Below are positions 37,212 to 44,840 of a stretch of 64,000 nt of DNA, in pieces. Source of the stretch: Pseudomonas frederiksbergensis (GTDB lineage: Bacteria > Pseudomonadota > Gammaproteobacteria > Pseudomonadales > Pseudomonadaceae); NCBI RefSeq assembly GCF_900105495.1, contig NZ_FNTF01000002.1:2703501-2767500 (forward strand), written 5' to 3'. A program made the position numbers and the translations under genes. The notes beneath the pieces are model-generated. The model was given only the letters and a program-made list of their open reading frames with translations. It did not search any database and had not been told where the DNA came from. Numbering within the stretch: the first letter of the stretch is position 1; each line of letters begins with the position of its first letter.

Positions 37212-38510
37212 ATGAGTATCAAAGACCAGAAAGACGACCAGGAAATCGGCCCAGCAGGCGAAAAACTGCAGAAAGTCCTCGCCCGTATCGGCGTCGGCTC
37301 GCGCCGTGACGTGGAAGCCTGGATCAGCCACGGCCGCATCAAGGTCAATGGCAAAGACGCCACCCTCGGGCAGCGCGTCGACATGCACGACGCCATCACC
37401 ATTGATGGCAAGGTGATCAAGCGCGAAGAAGCCGCCGAGTCGGTACGCCGCGTGATCATGTACAACAAGCCGGACGGCGAAATCTGCACCCGCCTTGATC
37501 CGGAAGGTCGTCCGACCGTTTTCGACAAGATGCCGAAACCAAAAGAAGGTCGCTGGATCAACATCGGTCGTCTGGACATCAACACTACCGGCCTGCTGAT
37601 GTTCACCACCGACGGTGAGCTGGCGAACCGCCTGATGCACCCTTCCTACGAAATGGACCGTGAATACGCGGTGCGTGTCCGTGGTGAAGTCGATGACGAG
37701 ATGATTGAGCGTCTGAAAGCAGGCGTCGTCCTCGAAGACGGCCCGGCCAAGTTCACCGACATCAAGCAGGCGCCAGGTGGCGAAGGTTTCAACCACTGGT
37801 ACCACTGCGTGGTGATGGAAGGTCGCAACCGCGAAGTCCGTCGTCTGTGGGAATCCCAAGGCCTGGTGGTCAGCCGTCTGAAGCGTGTGCGTTTCGGTCC
37901 GGTGTTCCTCAACTCCGACCTGCCGATGGGCCGCTGGCGCGAAATGAGCCAGTACGAAGTCGACATTCTGAGTGCTGAAGTTGGCTTGACCCCAGTGGCC
38001 ATGCCGCAGATGAACGCCAAGAGCAAAGACAAGCTCGATCGCATGCAGCGTAAATCGTCGCGTCCGATGGGCAAGACCGAGCGCGTGCGTTCGTTGCGTC
38101 CAGCCATCGGTAACCAGACCGCTGCTACGCCGCGTGATACCCGTGAACCGCATATCGAAGGCGAGCGCCCAGCCCGCAAGCCAGCAGCACCTCGTGCTGA
38201 CGGCGAGCGCGGTCCACGCACGCCACGTCCGGCCAATGGTCGCACCGAGCGCGGCGAAGGCCGCGGTGCGCCAAGCGGTGGTCGTAGCGATCGCGGTGCT
38301 CCGGCCGGTCGTGGCGAGTCTCGTGGTGAGTCGGGTCGCGGTACGCCTGTGGCAGACCGTCCTTCCGACACCAAGCGCCCGGCCAAGGCTCCGGCGAAGA
38401 AGCGTCCAGGCATCGTTCTGGTCGACAAGGACGCGCCATCGGGCAAGCGCCGTGGCGCGCCAGCCGGTTCGGGCCAGCGTCCGGGCTTCGGTCGTCGCAA
38501 GCCTGAGTAA
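37212..38510 (+). CDS. rluB: RluB, 23S rRNA pseudouridine synthase
   Basis: The product is 432 residues. It has an N-terminal S4 RNA-binding domain (KLQKVLARIGVGSRRDVEAW), then the RsuA-type catalytic domain with the nucleophilic Asp in GRLDINTTGLLMFT (~117) and NREVRRLWESQG. The last ~170 residues are a disordered Arg/Gly/Pro-rich basic tail, much longer than in E. coli RluB. The enzyme modifies U2605 of 23S rRNA (E. coli numbering). The ATG has GGGAGG upstream. A strong terminator follows. Confidence 0.94.
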   Translation: MSIKDQKDDQEIGPAGEKLQKVLARIGVGSRRDVEAWISHGRIKVNGKDATLGQRVDMHDAITIDGKVIKREEAAESVRRVIMYNKPDGEICTRLDPEGRPTVFDKMPKPKEGRWINIGRLDINTTGLLMFTTDGELANRLMHPSYEMDREYAVRVRGEVDDEMIERLKAGVVLEDGPAKFTDIKQAPGGEGFNHWYHCVVMEGRNREVRRLWESQGLVVSRLKRVRFGPVFLNSDLPMGRWREMSQYEVDILSAEVGLTPVAMPQMNAKSKDKLDRMQRKSSRPMGKTERVRSLRPAIGNQTAATPRDTREPHIEGERPARKPAAPRADGERGPRTPRPANGRTERGEGRGAPSGGRSDRGAPAGRGESRGESGRGTPVADRPSDTKRPAKAPAKKRPGIVLVDKDAPSGKRRGAPAGSGQRPGFGRRKPE

Positions 38511-38527
38511 TCGTTAAGCGCCCCATG

Positions 38528-38560
38528 AAAAACGCCAACCTTCGGGTTGGCGTTTTTTTT
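38528..38560 (+). terminator. Rho-independent terminator after rluB
   Basis: The arms AACGCCAACC and GGTTGGCG enclose TTCG, the classic stable tetraloop, followed by eight T residues. Confidence 0.95.
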
Positions 38561-38572
38561 GTCTGTTTTTCT

Positions 38573-38684
38573 GATCGTACCCACGCTCCGCGTGGGAATG
38601 CAGCCCGTGACGCTCTGCGTCACATCTCAAGAGCGGACGCAGAGCGTCCATTGATGCATTCCCACGCGGAGCGTGGGAACGATC
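38573..38684. repeat. GATCGTTCCCACGC-type inverted-repeat element, copy 3
   Basis: This 112-bp copy has one changed base near the left end (GATCGTACCCACGC). It separates the rluB terminator from the 3' end of the M29-like gene. Confidence 0.9.
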
Positions 38685-38694
38685 AGTCGATCAG

Positions 38695-39660
38695 TCAGAA
38701 CACAAACCGCCCATCAAACACCGGCTCATCATCCAGCGCCAACACGCCGCTGGAGAAAATCAGGTCCAGATGATGGCTACCCTTCGCGCCACCGCCCAAT
38801 CCCAGGTGCAGCCCGCAATGGCGCTCCTCGAATCCGGCATTGCGCGCATACAACGCCTTAACGCCTTCATTGGTGCCGATCCCCAACTCCTCAATTCGTC
38901 GATTGGATGGATTGGCCTCCAGGTACTTGTTGAAGTCATGTTCCAGCCCCGGCACCTCGGTGGCGATTTTGCTGATGGTCGAGTTCTCGATCCACAACTC
39001 CAGCGGCGACTCCAGCACCCCGTATTTGCGGGCAAATGGAATAGTGCCAAGAAAAGTCCCCATGAACTTGACCCGGCCGTTTATGGCTTCGCTGTGCGTG
39101 GCAATCTCACCAGGCGCCAGATCGAAGTTGCCGACACCGTTGATGTCGGTCCACTTCTTGATGCTGCTCAACGGTGTTTCAAACCACGAACCGTGATCAT
39201 CCTTGAAACTTAACGTGGTGGCATGGGACATGCGCTGGATCAAGTGGCTGTTCAACCCGGCAATGCGCTGCGGGGTGACACTGAACGTGTCGTAGAAGTA
39301 ATCGCCGTAATCCTTGAACAGCAGCGACTTCTTCCAGTTCTCGGCCATGACGCCTTGCAGCGCGCGGACAAAATCCGGGCCATCGGGGCGTGGGTTGGGC
39401 AGGGTGGAAGAGTCGTAGAAGAAAATGTACAGATCACTGTCGGCAATCGTCTGGGCCAGCAATTCCGTGGGTTCCAGGTCCAGTCGCATTGCGCTGAAAC
39501 TGAAGCGAGGGCTGGCACCGGCCTGTTCGGCGATGGCGCCCGTCAGTGCATGGTAATCAGCCGTGTAGCCGAGCAAGACCTTCGCCGGATTAATGCCGGC
39601 AAGGGCAGGGTGATGTTCGAGGTAGTAAAGGAAATGCGAAATGGCGCGTTGCTTATCCAT
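38695..39660 (-). CDS. M29-aminopeptidase-like metalloenzyme next to a peptide gene
   Basis: The product is 321 residues of unrecognised exact function. The C-terminal half looks like the M29 (AmpS/AmpT) aminopeptidase and 2,5-dihydroxypyridine dioxygenase superfamily: PGEIATHSEAINGRV (~188), EELGIGTNEGVKALY (~257), GLHLGLGGG (~284) and HHLDLIFSSGVLALDD (~296). These retain Glu, His and Asp in the positions expected for metal ligands. No signal peptide is present. The ATG at 39660 has GGGAGGAC upstream. It lies 69 bp downstream of a 45-codon gene with an excellent ribosome binding site, on the same strand. A role in processing or modifying that peptide is inference. Confidence 0.75.
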   Translation of the reverse strand: MDKQRAISHFLYYLEHHPALAGINPAKVLLGYTADYHALTGAIAEQAGASPRFSFSAMRLDLEPTELLAQTIADSDLYIFFYDSSTLPNPRPDGPDFVRALQGVMAENWKKSLLFKDYGDYFYDTFSVTPQRIAGLNSHLIQRMSHATTLSFKDDHGSWFETPLSSIKKWTDINGVGNFDLAPGEIATHSEAINGRVKFMGTFLGTIPFARKYGVLESPLELWIENSTISKIATEVPGLEHDFNKYLEANPSNRRIEELGIGTNEGVKALYARNAGFEERHCGLHLGLGGGAKGSHHLDLIFSSGVLALDDEPVFDGRFVF

Positions 39661-39729
39661 GTAGTCCTCCCTGACAAACCGAGAAAAAGTGGCAGGCACA
39701 ACCGGCCGGATCGTGCCTGCCGGGATGTC

Positions 39730-39867
39730 TTACAGAGGCCACATCGCCGTGCCGAACGGAACAACCGCATCGGCTTGCATCATTTCAACGGCGGCGTCAT
39801 GGGTCGGTGCTTCAAACCAATCGTCCAGTTGCAGTTCAGTTTCCAAGTCTTTTTCAAGTGCTTGCAT
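39730..39867 (-). CDS. 45-residue peptide, possible RiPP-type precursor
   Basis: This small gene encodes 45 residues. The ATG at 39867 is preceded by TAGGAGATTCACA, an optimal ribosome binding site. The N-terminal two thirds are acidic and leader-like (MQALEKDLETELQLDDWFEA ...). The C-terminal end, VVPFGTAMWPL, has no charged residue and contains Pro, Gly and Trp. There is no signal peptide. It is followed after 69 bp by the M29-like enzyme gene. The leader-plus-hydrophobic-tail layout suggests a precursor of a modified peptide, but no recognised precursor family was identified. Confidence 0.65.
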   Translation of the reverse strand: MQALEKDLETELQLDDWFEAPTHDAAVEMMQADAVVPFGTAMWPL

Positions 39868-39959
39868 TGTGAATCTCCTAGATGACTTTTTCGGTAAGTG
39901 CAGCGGCGCGTTTTCAGTCATTGAACAACCCGCCAACTTGCTGATCGATGCGTCTCGGC

Positions 39960-40100
39960 AAGTCGCTGAAAACCTAGTTCACAGGTTTTTAAATTGCAAA
40001 AAAATAATCAAATAAGATTTGTTTGAACTTTTTATTCTGTTTTTTATCGGGCAATTTGTTAATAAAAAACAAAAAACTAACTCGACCTTTCCCTACGGAA
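39960..40100. other. AT-rich upstream region of the peptide gene
   Basis: About 140 bp are strikingly A+T-rich, with long A and T runs such as GCAAAAAAATAATCAAATAA, inside a genome of roughly 60% GC. It lies ~95 bp upstream of the peptide start. It may be an UP-element or H-NS/MvaT-type target, or a sign of transfer. A 69-codon plus-strand frame here (40023-40232) has no convincing ribosome site and is not called. Confidence 0.6.
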
Positions 40101-40359
40101 ACGTCCTACCGTCAATTTGCAGTCAACATACAGTCAGATCTGATTCGGCAAATTTACGTTACGGCTTGTAAAGAAATACTGACGAAATCAAGCCTCAAAG
40201 CCCTTGGTTTGACGCTTGCGCAAGGGATGTAAGGAAAACCTTCCGCCAAGTAGCCATTCAGGCCGTGCGCAGGGCTCTGGCCCGCTTGTTTCAGGCGCGG
40301 TTGAAGGGTGAGATGCGCCCCATGCCTGTCGTGCAGGTGCATAACAAGAAGGAGGCGCA

Positions 40360-40497
40360 ATGTACGCCGTGACTCATCTCCATCTCCCCCGGGGAGCGAT
40401 TTTTCCATCGTTCCCATCGATGACCCGCAAAGGTCTGACTCTATTTTTGCAGCCGCCCGAGAGCCTCGAGGCGGACACAGGCAATCCCGGCAAATGA
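40360..40497 (+). CDS. Possible 45-codon small ORF with a strong ribosome site
   Basis: An ATG at 40360 follows AAGAAGGAGGCGCA. The frame encodes 45 residues (MYAVTHLHLPRGAIFPSFPS ...) with no membrane segment, signal or known domain. It lies in the 929-bp gap 39868-40796. The ribosome site is the main support, so the call is tentative. Confidence 0.35.
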   Translation: MYAVTHLHLPRGAIFPSFPSMTRKGLTLFLQPPESLEADTGNPGK

Positions 40498-40673
40498 CAC
40501 GCTGATCCAGCAGTGTCTGGCAGCAGGGGGTTACAGGTGTACAATGCGCCGCGTTTTAACTGTGACCTCCTGCGCATCTGCGCAAACCTCAAGGCTATCC
40601 GCCTTGTTCACTCCGCTGCGCCACAAGCGTGTCGGGTTCGATTTCGTCACAGATAAAAACAAACAGGTGACGC

Positions 40674-40736
40674 ATGACCGTTGTAAAAACGCTGAACTCC
40701 TTTTGCCTTCGCTGGGGTTTGATCGGCGCTGCTTGA
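40674..40736 (+). CDS. Possible 20-residue leader peptide upstream of the aromatic permease
   Basis: An ATG at 40674 follows AGGTGACGC. It encodes 20 residues, including the segment NSFCLRWGL with Phe and Trp. The stop lies 60 bp before the aroP-like start. A CA-rich motif, AAAAACAAAC, lies ~16 bp upstream of this ATG and resembles an Hfq/Crc target. This may be a translated leader that couples aromatic amino acid supply, or catabolite state, to permease expression. It is inference from layout. Confidence 0.4.
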   Translation: MTVVKTLNSFCLRWGLIGAA

Positions 40737-40796
40737 AATCGCCCCCGAGCAGCAACGTCTAACGAACATCATCAAACCTTGCGTGAGACCCTTTTC

Positions 40797-42218
40797 ATGA
40801 GTGGACAAAACTCGCATTCAGGCGAGCTGAAACGCGGCCTGAAAAATCGCCACATTCAACTGATCGCCCTCGGTGGCGCGATCGGTACCGGGCTGTTCCT
40901 TGGCTCGGCCGGTGTACTGAAATCTGCCGGCCCGTCGATGATCCTCGGCTACGCCATCTGCGGCTTCATTGCTTTCATGATCATGCGCCAGCTCGGCGAA
41001 ATGATCGTCGAAGAGCCAGTCGCCGGTTCCTTCAGCCACTTCGCCCATAAATACTGGGGCGGTTTCGCCGGCTTCCTGTCGGGCTGGAACTGCTGGATTC
41101 TGTACATTCTGGTGGGCATGTCGGAGCTGACCGCGGTCGGCAAGTACATTCACTACTGGGCGCCACATATCCCGACCTGGGTTTCGGCAGCCGGTTTCTT
41201 CGTCTTGATCAACCTGATCAACCTGGCGAACGTCAAAGTCTTTGGTGAGGCGGAGTTCTGGTTCGCGATCATCAAGGTCGTGGCCATCGTCGGCATGATT
41301 GCACTCGGCAGCTATCTGCTGGTCAGCGGCGACGGCGGCCCCCAAGCCTCGGTGACCAACCTGTGGGTCCACGGCGGCTTCTTCCCGAATGGCGTCAGCG
41401 GTTTGGTGATGGCCATGGCGATTATCATGTTCTCCTTCGGCGGCCTGGAAATGCTCGGTTTCACCGCAGCGGAAGCTGACAAGCCGAAAACCGTGATCCC
41501 GAAAGCCATCAACCAGGTGATCTACCGGATCCTGATTTTCTACATCGGCGCGTTGGTTATCCTGCTTTCCTTGACGCCATGGGACAGCCTGTTGACGACC
41601 CTGAATGCGTCGGGCGACTCCTACAGCGGCAGCCCGTTCGTTCAAGTGTTCTCGATGCTTGGCAGTGACACCGCTGCGCACATTCTCAACTTCGTGGTCC
41701 TGACCGCGGCGCTGTCGGTGTACAACAGCGGCACCTACTGCAACAGCCGCATGTTGCTGGGCATGGCCGAGCAGGGCGATGCGCCGAAAGCCTTGTCGAA
41801 GATCGACAAGCGCGGCGTGCCAGTGCGTTCGATCCTTGCTTCGGCGGCGGTGACATTGATTGCCGTTTTGCTGAACTACCTGATCCCGCAAAACGCGCTG
41901 GAACTGTTGATGTCGCTGGTGGTTGCCACCCTGGTGATCAACTGGGCGATGATCAGCTTCTCGCACTTCAAGTTCCGCCAGTACATGAACAAGACCAAAC
42001 AGACGCCGCTGTTCAAGGCCCTGTGGTACCCGTACGGGAACTACGTCTGCCTGGCGTTCGTGGTGTTCATTCTTGGCGTGATGCTGCTGATTCCGGGGAT
42101 TCAGATCTCGGTGTATGCGATTCCGGTGTGGGTCGCATTCATGTGGATTTGCTACGGCATCAAGAACAAACGCAGCGCCCGGCACGCACTGCAGGCTGCG
42201 GGTTCCGTAGCGAAATAA
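40797..42218 (+). CDS. aroP: AroP/PheP-like aromatic amino acid permease
   Basis: The product is 473 residues with twelve hydrophobic segments of the APC amino acid permease family. The N-terminal LKRGLKNRHIQLIALGGAIG (~10-29) and the GTGLFLGSAGVLKSAGPS loop that follows are hallmarks of the AroP/PheP/GabP/ProY group. Aromatic specificity is inferred from closeness to the phenylalanine hydroxylase cluster 2.6 kb away. The ATG at 40797 (MSGQNSHSGEL) is chosen; a TTG six codons upstream is the alternative. It likely imports Phe, Tyr or Trp. A terminator follows. Confidence 0.85.
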   Translation: MSGQNSHSGELKRGLKNRHIQLIALGGAIGTGLFLGSAGVLKSAGPSMILGYAICGFIAFMIMRQLGEMIVEEPVAGSFSHFAHKYWGGFAGFLSGWNCWILYILVGMSELTAVGKYIHYWAPHIPTWVSAAGFFVLINLINLANVKVFGEAEFWFAIIKVVAIVGMIALGSYLLVSGDGGPQASVTNLWVHGGFFPNGVSGLVMAMAIIMFSFGGLEMLGFTAAEADKPKTVIPKAINQVIYRILIFYIGALVILLSLTPWDSLLTTLNASGDSYSGSPFVQVFSMLGSDTAAHILNFVVLTAALSVYNSGTYCNSRMLLGMAEQGDAPKALSKIDKRGVPVRSILASAAVTLIAVLLNYLIPQNALELLMSLVVATLVINWAMISFSHFKFRQYMNKTKQTPLFKALWYPYGNYVCLAFVVFILGVMLLIPGIQISVYAIPVWVAFMWICYGIKNKRSARHALQAAGSVAK

Positions 42219-42231
42219 TGTAAGCGCAGAC

Positions 42232-42264
42232 ACAACAAACCCGGCCATGTGCCGGGTTTGTTGT
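42232..42264 (+). terminator. Rho-independent terminator after the aromatic permease gene
   Basis: The arms ACAACAAACCCGGC and GCCGGGTTTGTTGT are perfectly complementary around CATGT and lead into TTT. Confidence 0.9.
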
Positions 42265-42287
42265 TTTCGGGTTTTACACAAATCCCT

Positions 42288-42377
42288 TGTAGGAGTGAGC
42301 CTGCTCGCGATAGCGGTGTGTCAGTCAACATCTTAGTTGCCTGACACACCGCTATCGCGAGCAGGCTCACTCCTACG
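42288..42377. repeat. REPIN (GTAGGAGTGAGCCTGCTCGCG type)
   Basis: The inverted arms of ~36 bases (TTGTAGGAGTGAGCCTGCTC ... through GGTGTGTCAG) are separated by ~20 bp. It fills the gap between the permease terminator and arfB. Confidence 0.9.
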
Positions 42378-42439
42378 GGGACCGCATTCTTTCAGTTTAT
42401 TCGCGGTATCCTGAGCGCCCTGAACCCGGACGCTTTTCC

Positions 42440-42853
42440 ATGCTGGTGATTTCCAACAACGTGCATCTGCCGGATGCCGAGATCGAATTGACCGCCATCC
42501 GCGCCCAGGGCGCCGGTGGGCAGAACGTCAACAAGGTCTCCAGTGCCGTGCACCTGCGTTTCGACATTCCGGCCTCGTCCTTGCCCGAGTTCTACAAGGA
42601 GCGGTTGCTGGCGCTGCGTGACAGTCGCATTACCAGCGAAGGCGTGTTGATCATCAAGGCCCAGCAATACCGCACGCAGGAAGCCAATCGTGCGGACGCG
42701 CTGGAACGGCTGACCGAGTTGATCCTCAGTGCCACCAAGGTCGAGAAAAAACGTCGCCCGACCAAGCCGACCCTCGGTTCGAAGAAGCGTCGGTTGGAGT
42801 CAAAGACCAAGCGCGGCAGCATCAAGGCTGGACGCGGCAAGGTCGATTTTTAG
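42440..42853 (+). CDS. arfB: ArfB (YaeJ), peptidyl-tRNA hydrolase for ribosome rescue
   Basis: The product is 137 residues. The catalytic GGQ motif is in [21 protein letters not shown] (~20-38), shared with class I release factors. A basic Lys/Arg-rich tail (~105-135, [20 protein letters not shown]) enters the mRNA tunnel of stalled ribosomes. It releases peptides from non-stop ribosomes without needing a stop codon. The 3' end overlaps the convergent MFS gene by 4 bp. Confidence 0.95.
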   Translation: MLVISNNVHLPDAEIELTAIRAQGAGGQNVNKVSSAVHLRFDIPASSLPEFYKERLLALRDSRITSEGVLIIKAQQYRTQEANRADALERLTELILSATKVEKKRRPTKPTLGSKKRRLESKTKRGSIKAGRGKVDF

Positions 42854-44064
42854 CGGGTTTGGCGTTCTTCCCGGTACTTTTCATTGAGATGCTTCGGCGC
42901 CTGCCGGTACAAGTAAACACTCAGTGCCAGACCGCTCAACGCGGCGAGTGCAGCGAACAGGAAGATCGAGGCAAAGCCAAAGCCTGCCGCAATCGCACCC
43001 GCCACCGGCCCGGTGATCCCCAGCGACAAATCGATGAACAACGAATAAGCCCCGACTGCCGCGCCACGACTTGAGGCCGGTACCAGGTTGACCGCTTCCA
43101 CCCCCAGCGCGGGGAATACCAGCGAGAAACCGAACCCGCTCAGCGCCGCACCGGCCAGTGCCCAATGAGCGTCCGGCGCCAGCCACAGCAGCAGCAAGCC
43201 GAGCGTTTCCACCGACAGGCAGGCAATCGCCACGCGAAAGCCACCGAGGCGGTTGATCAGGTTGCCGAACAGCAGCCGCGCCCCGATGAAACTGGCACCG
43301 AACAAACTCAAGCACAGCACCGCGTTGTCCCAATGCTGCGTGGCGTAATACAACGTGATGAAAGTCGCGATAGTGCCGAAACCGATGGAGCCCAGCGCCA
43401 GACCGCAACCATGTGGCAGTACGCGCCCCAGCACGTGCATGAACGGCAGCCGCTCACCGACCACAATCGGCGCTGCGGTCTTCGGCCAGGCCAGCACCAG
43501 GCCGAGGACGGCCAGCAACACGATGCTCACGCCCATGCTCCACAAACCCAATTGACTGACCAGCAGCACGCCCAGCGGTGCACCGACCGCCAGCGCGCCA
43601 TAACTGGCGATGCCGTTCCAGGAAATGACTTTGGCGGTGTTCGCCGCGCCGACCCGGCCGATGCCCCAGCCAATCGAGCCAGAACCCACCAGGCTTTCCG
43701 CGCTGCCGAGTACCAGACGGCCGATCAGCAGGCTGATCAGGCTCAAGGTCGGCAGGCTTTGGGTCCAGGCCGAAATCAGCATGAACACGCCGCTCAAACC
43801 GCAGCCGGCGAGGCCGTACATCACGGCGAGTTTGCTGCCCTTGTTGTCGATGATTTTCCCGGCATACGGACGGCTGAGCAGGGTGGCCAGGTATTGCACG
43901 CTGATTACCAGGCCGGCGATGACCGCGCCGAAGCCCAGATCGCTGTGGACGTAGCCCGGCAACACGGCGAGGGGAATGCCGATATTCAGGTAGCCGATGA
44001 AGGTAAACAGGACGATGGAAACGACTTGCAGCGTGACCGCCAGGGGGCGCTGGGTTTCAGACAT
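42850..44064 (-). CDS. MFS transporter (YfcJ/YhhS-like)
   Basis: The product is 404 residues with twelve hydrophobic segments. The family motif between helices 2 and 3 appears as [15 protein letters not shown] (~64-78), and [19 protein letters not shown] text lies in helix 10 (actual [17 protein letters not shown]). The first-domain pattern [20 protein letters not shown] resembles the YfcJ/YhhS group of drug/metabolite efflux carriers. The substrate is unknown. No strong ribosome site is seen before the ATG at 44064. Confidence 0.9.
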   Translation of the reverse strand: MSETQRPLAVTLQVVSIVLFTFIGYLNIGIPLAVLPGYVHSDLGFGAVIAGLVISVQYLATLLSRPYAGKIIDNKGSKLAVMYGLAGCGLSGVFMLISAWTQSLPTLSLISLLIGRLVLGSAESLVGSGSIGWGIGRVGAANTAKVISWNGIASYGALAVGAPLGVLLVSQLGLWSMGVSIVLLAVLGLVLAWPKTAAPIVVGERLPFMHVLGRVLPHGCGLALGSIGFGTIATFITLYYATQHWDNAVLCLSLFGASFIGARLLFGNLINRLGGFRVAIACLSVETLGLLLLWLAPDAHWALAGAALSGFGFSLVFPALGVEAVNLVPASSRGAAVGAYSLFIDLSLGITGPVAGAIAAGFGFASIFLFAALAALSGLALSVYLYRQAPKHLNEKYREERQTR

Positions 44065-44169
44065 GGGTAAAGATCCACGGGGAAGCAGGATAGATAGGCT
44101 GCTTATGATAGCGGCGCAAGCGGCTACGGGTCGTGGAAAAAGTAAAACTATTTGCCGGGCGGGGATGAA

Positions 44170-44352
44170 TCAGGGTTTGGCGGGAGCGACAAGGTGCGTG
44201 GTGACCAGGGCGGCCAGTGCGTTTTCTTCGCTGCCGAAACGGGCGAGCAGCGCGGCGCGTTTCTCGGGGGACAGGCGATTCCAGATCTCGATCATCTTCT
44301 CGGTAGTACCGATCAGGACGCTGGCTTGGGTTTCGCTGAAGTCGTCGGTCAT
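44170..44352 (-). CDS. Small helical protein of unknown function
   Basis: The product is 60 residues, predicted helical, without signal or membrane segment (MTDDFSETQASVLIGTTEKM ... RLSPEKRAALLARFG). The family was not recognised. The ribosome site is modest. Its composition and its clean, isolated frame support a real gene. It lies 105 bp upstream of the MFS start on the same strand. Confidence 0.6.
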   Translation of the reverse strand: MTDDFSETQASVLIGTTEKMIEIWNRLSPEKRAALLARFGSEENALAALVTTHLVAPAKP

Positions 44353-44426
44353 GGAGGGCTCAAGGGTTCAGGCGGTGTGGAAAGCGCATGTTAGCGCTTT
44401 CCACACGGTCTGGCATTGCAGGTGAA

Positions 44427-44558
44427 TCAGTCTTCGCTGTCGGCCTTGCGGCGTTCAGTGGCTTCTTTCGGCTCGGGCTGTTGGGCGCCGGCTTGTTGCG
44501 TGGGCGTCTGCTCAGTTTCGTGCAGGCTTGGGAAGGGGAGATTAGGGATCTCGTGCAT
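44427..44558 (-). CDS. Small 43-residue Pro/Glu/Gln-rich protein
   Basis: An ATG at 44558 follows CGAGGAGCGCGAT, an excellent ribosome site. The product is 43 residues beginning MHEIPNLPFPSLHETEQ and ending RRKADSED. It is hydrophilic and disordered, with many Pro, Glu and Gln. No family was recognised. It lies 74 bp upstream of the 60-residue gene on the same strand. Confidence 0.55.
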   Translation of the reverse strand: MHEIPNLPFPSLHETEQTPTQQAGAQQPEPKEATERRKADSED

Positions 44559-44714
44559 ATCGCGCTCCTCGCAAAGTCTGTTGATAGATCTGGTAGATCC
44601 GCGCTTTTAAAAAGCTTGGGGAGGATACAGCAGAAGAAATGACAAATAGACTTTTATATCCAATTGTTGCGACGGATGGGATTGTCTAGACAGGTCTGCG
44701 GCAGTGGCGCAGAC

Positions 44715-44824
44715 GATCGTTCCCACGCTCTGCGTGGGAATGCAGCCCGGGACGCTCTGCGTCGCTTTAAAGCCGAACGCGGAGCGTCCGTCGAGGCATT
44801 CCCACGCGGAGCGTGGGAACGATC
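44715..44824. repeat. GATCGTTCCCACGC inverted-repeat element, copy 4
   Basis: This 110-bp copy lies 16 bp beyond the 3' end of phhC. Both end arms are intact. Confidence 0.9.
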
Positions 44825-44840
44825 AGTGGTGCGATAGGGA

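Noticed and set aside
40023..40232. 69-codon plus-strand frame in the AT-rich gap
   Set aside because: No convincing ribosome site, and low-complexity N-terminal translation produced by the AT-rich DNA.
40818..42281. Minus-strand frame of 487 codons opposite the aromatic permease
   Set aside because: Its composition (many Asp, His, Gln, Arg) is the complement of hydrophobic membrane helices; the permease on the other strand is unmistakable.
16836..42377. Regularly appearing inverted repeats considered as a CRISPR array
   Set aside because: The copies are dispersed kilobases apart, differ in sequence class, and are palindromic doublets typical of REP elements; there are no spaced direct repeats and no cas genes.
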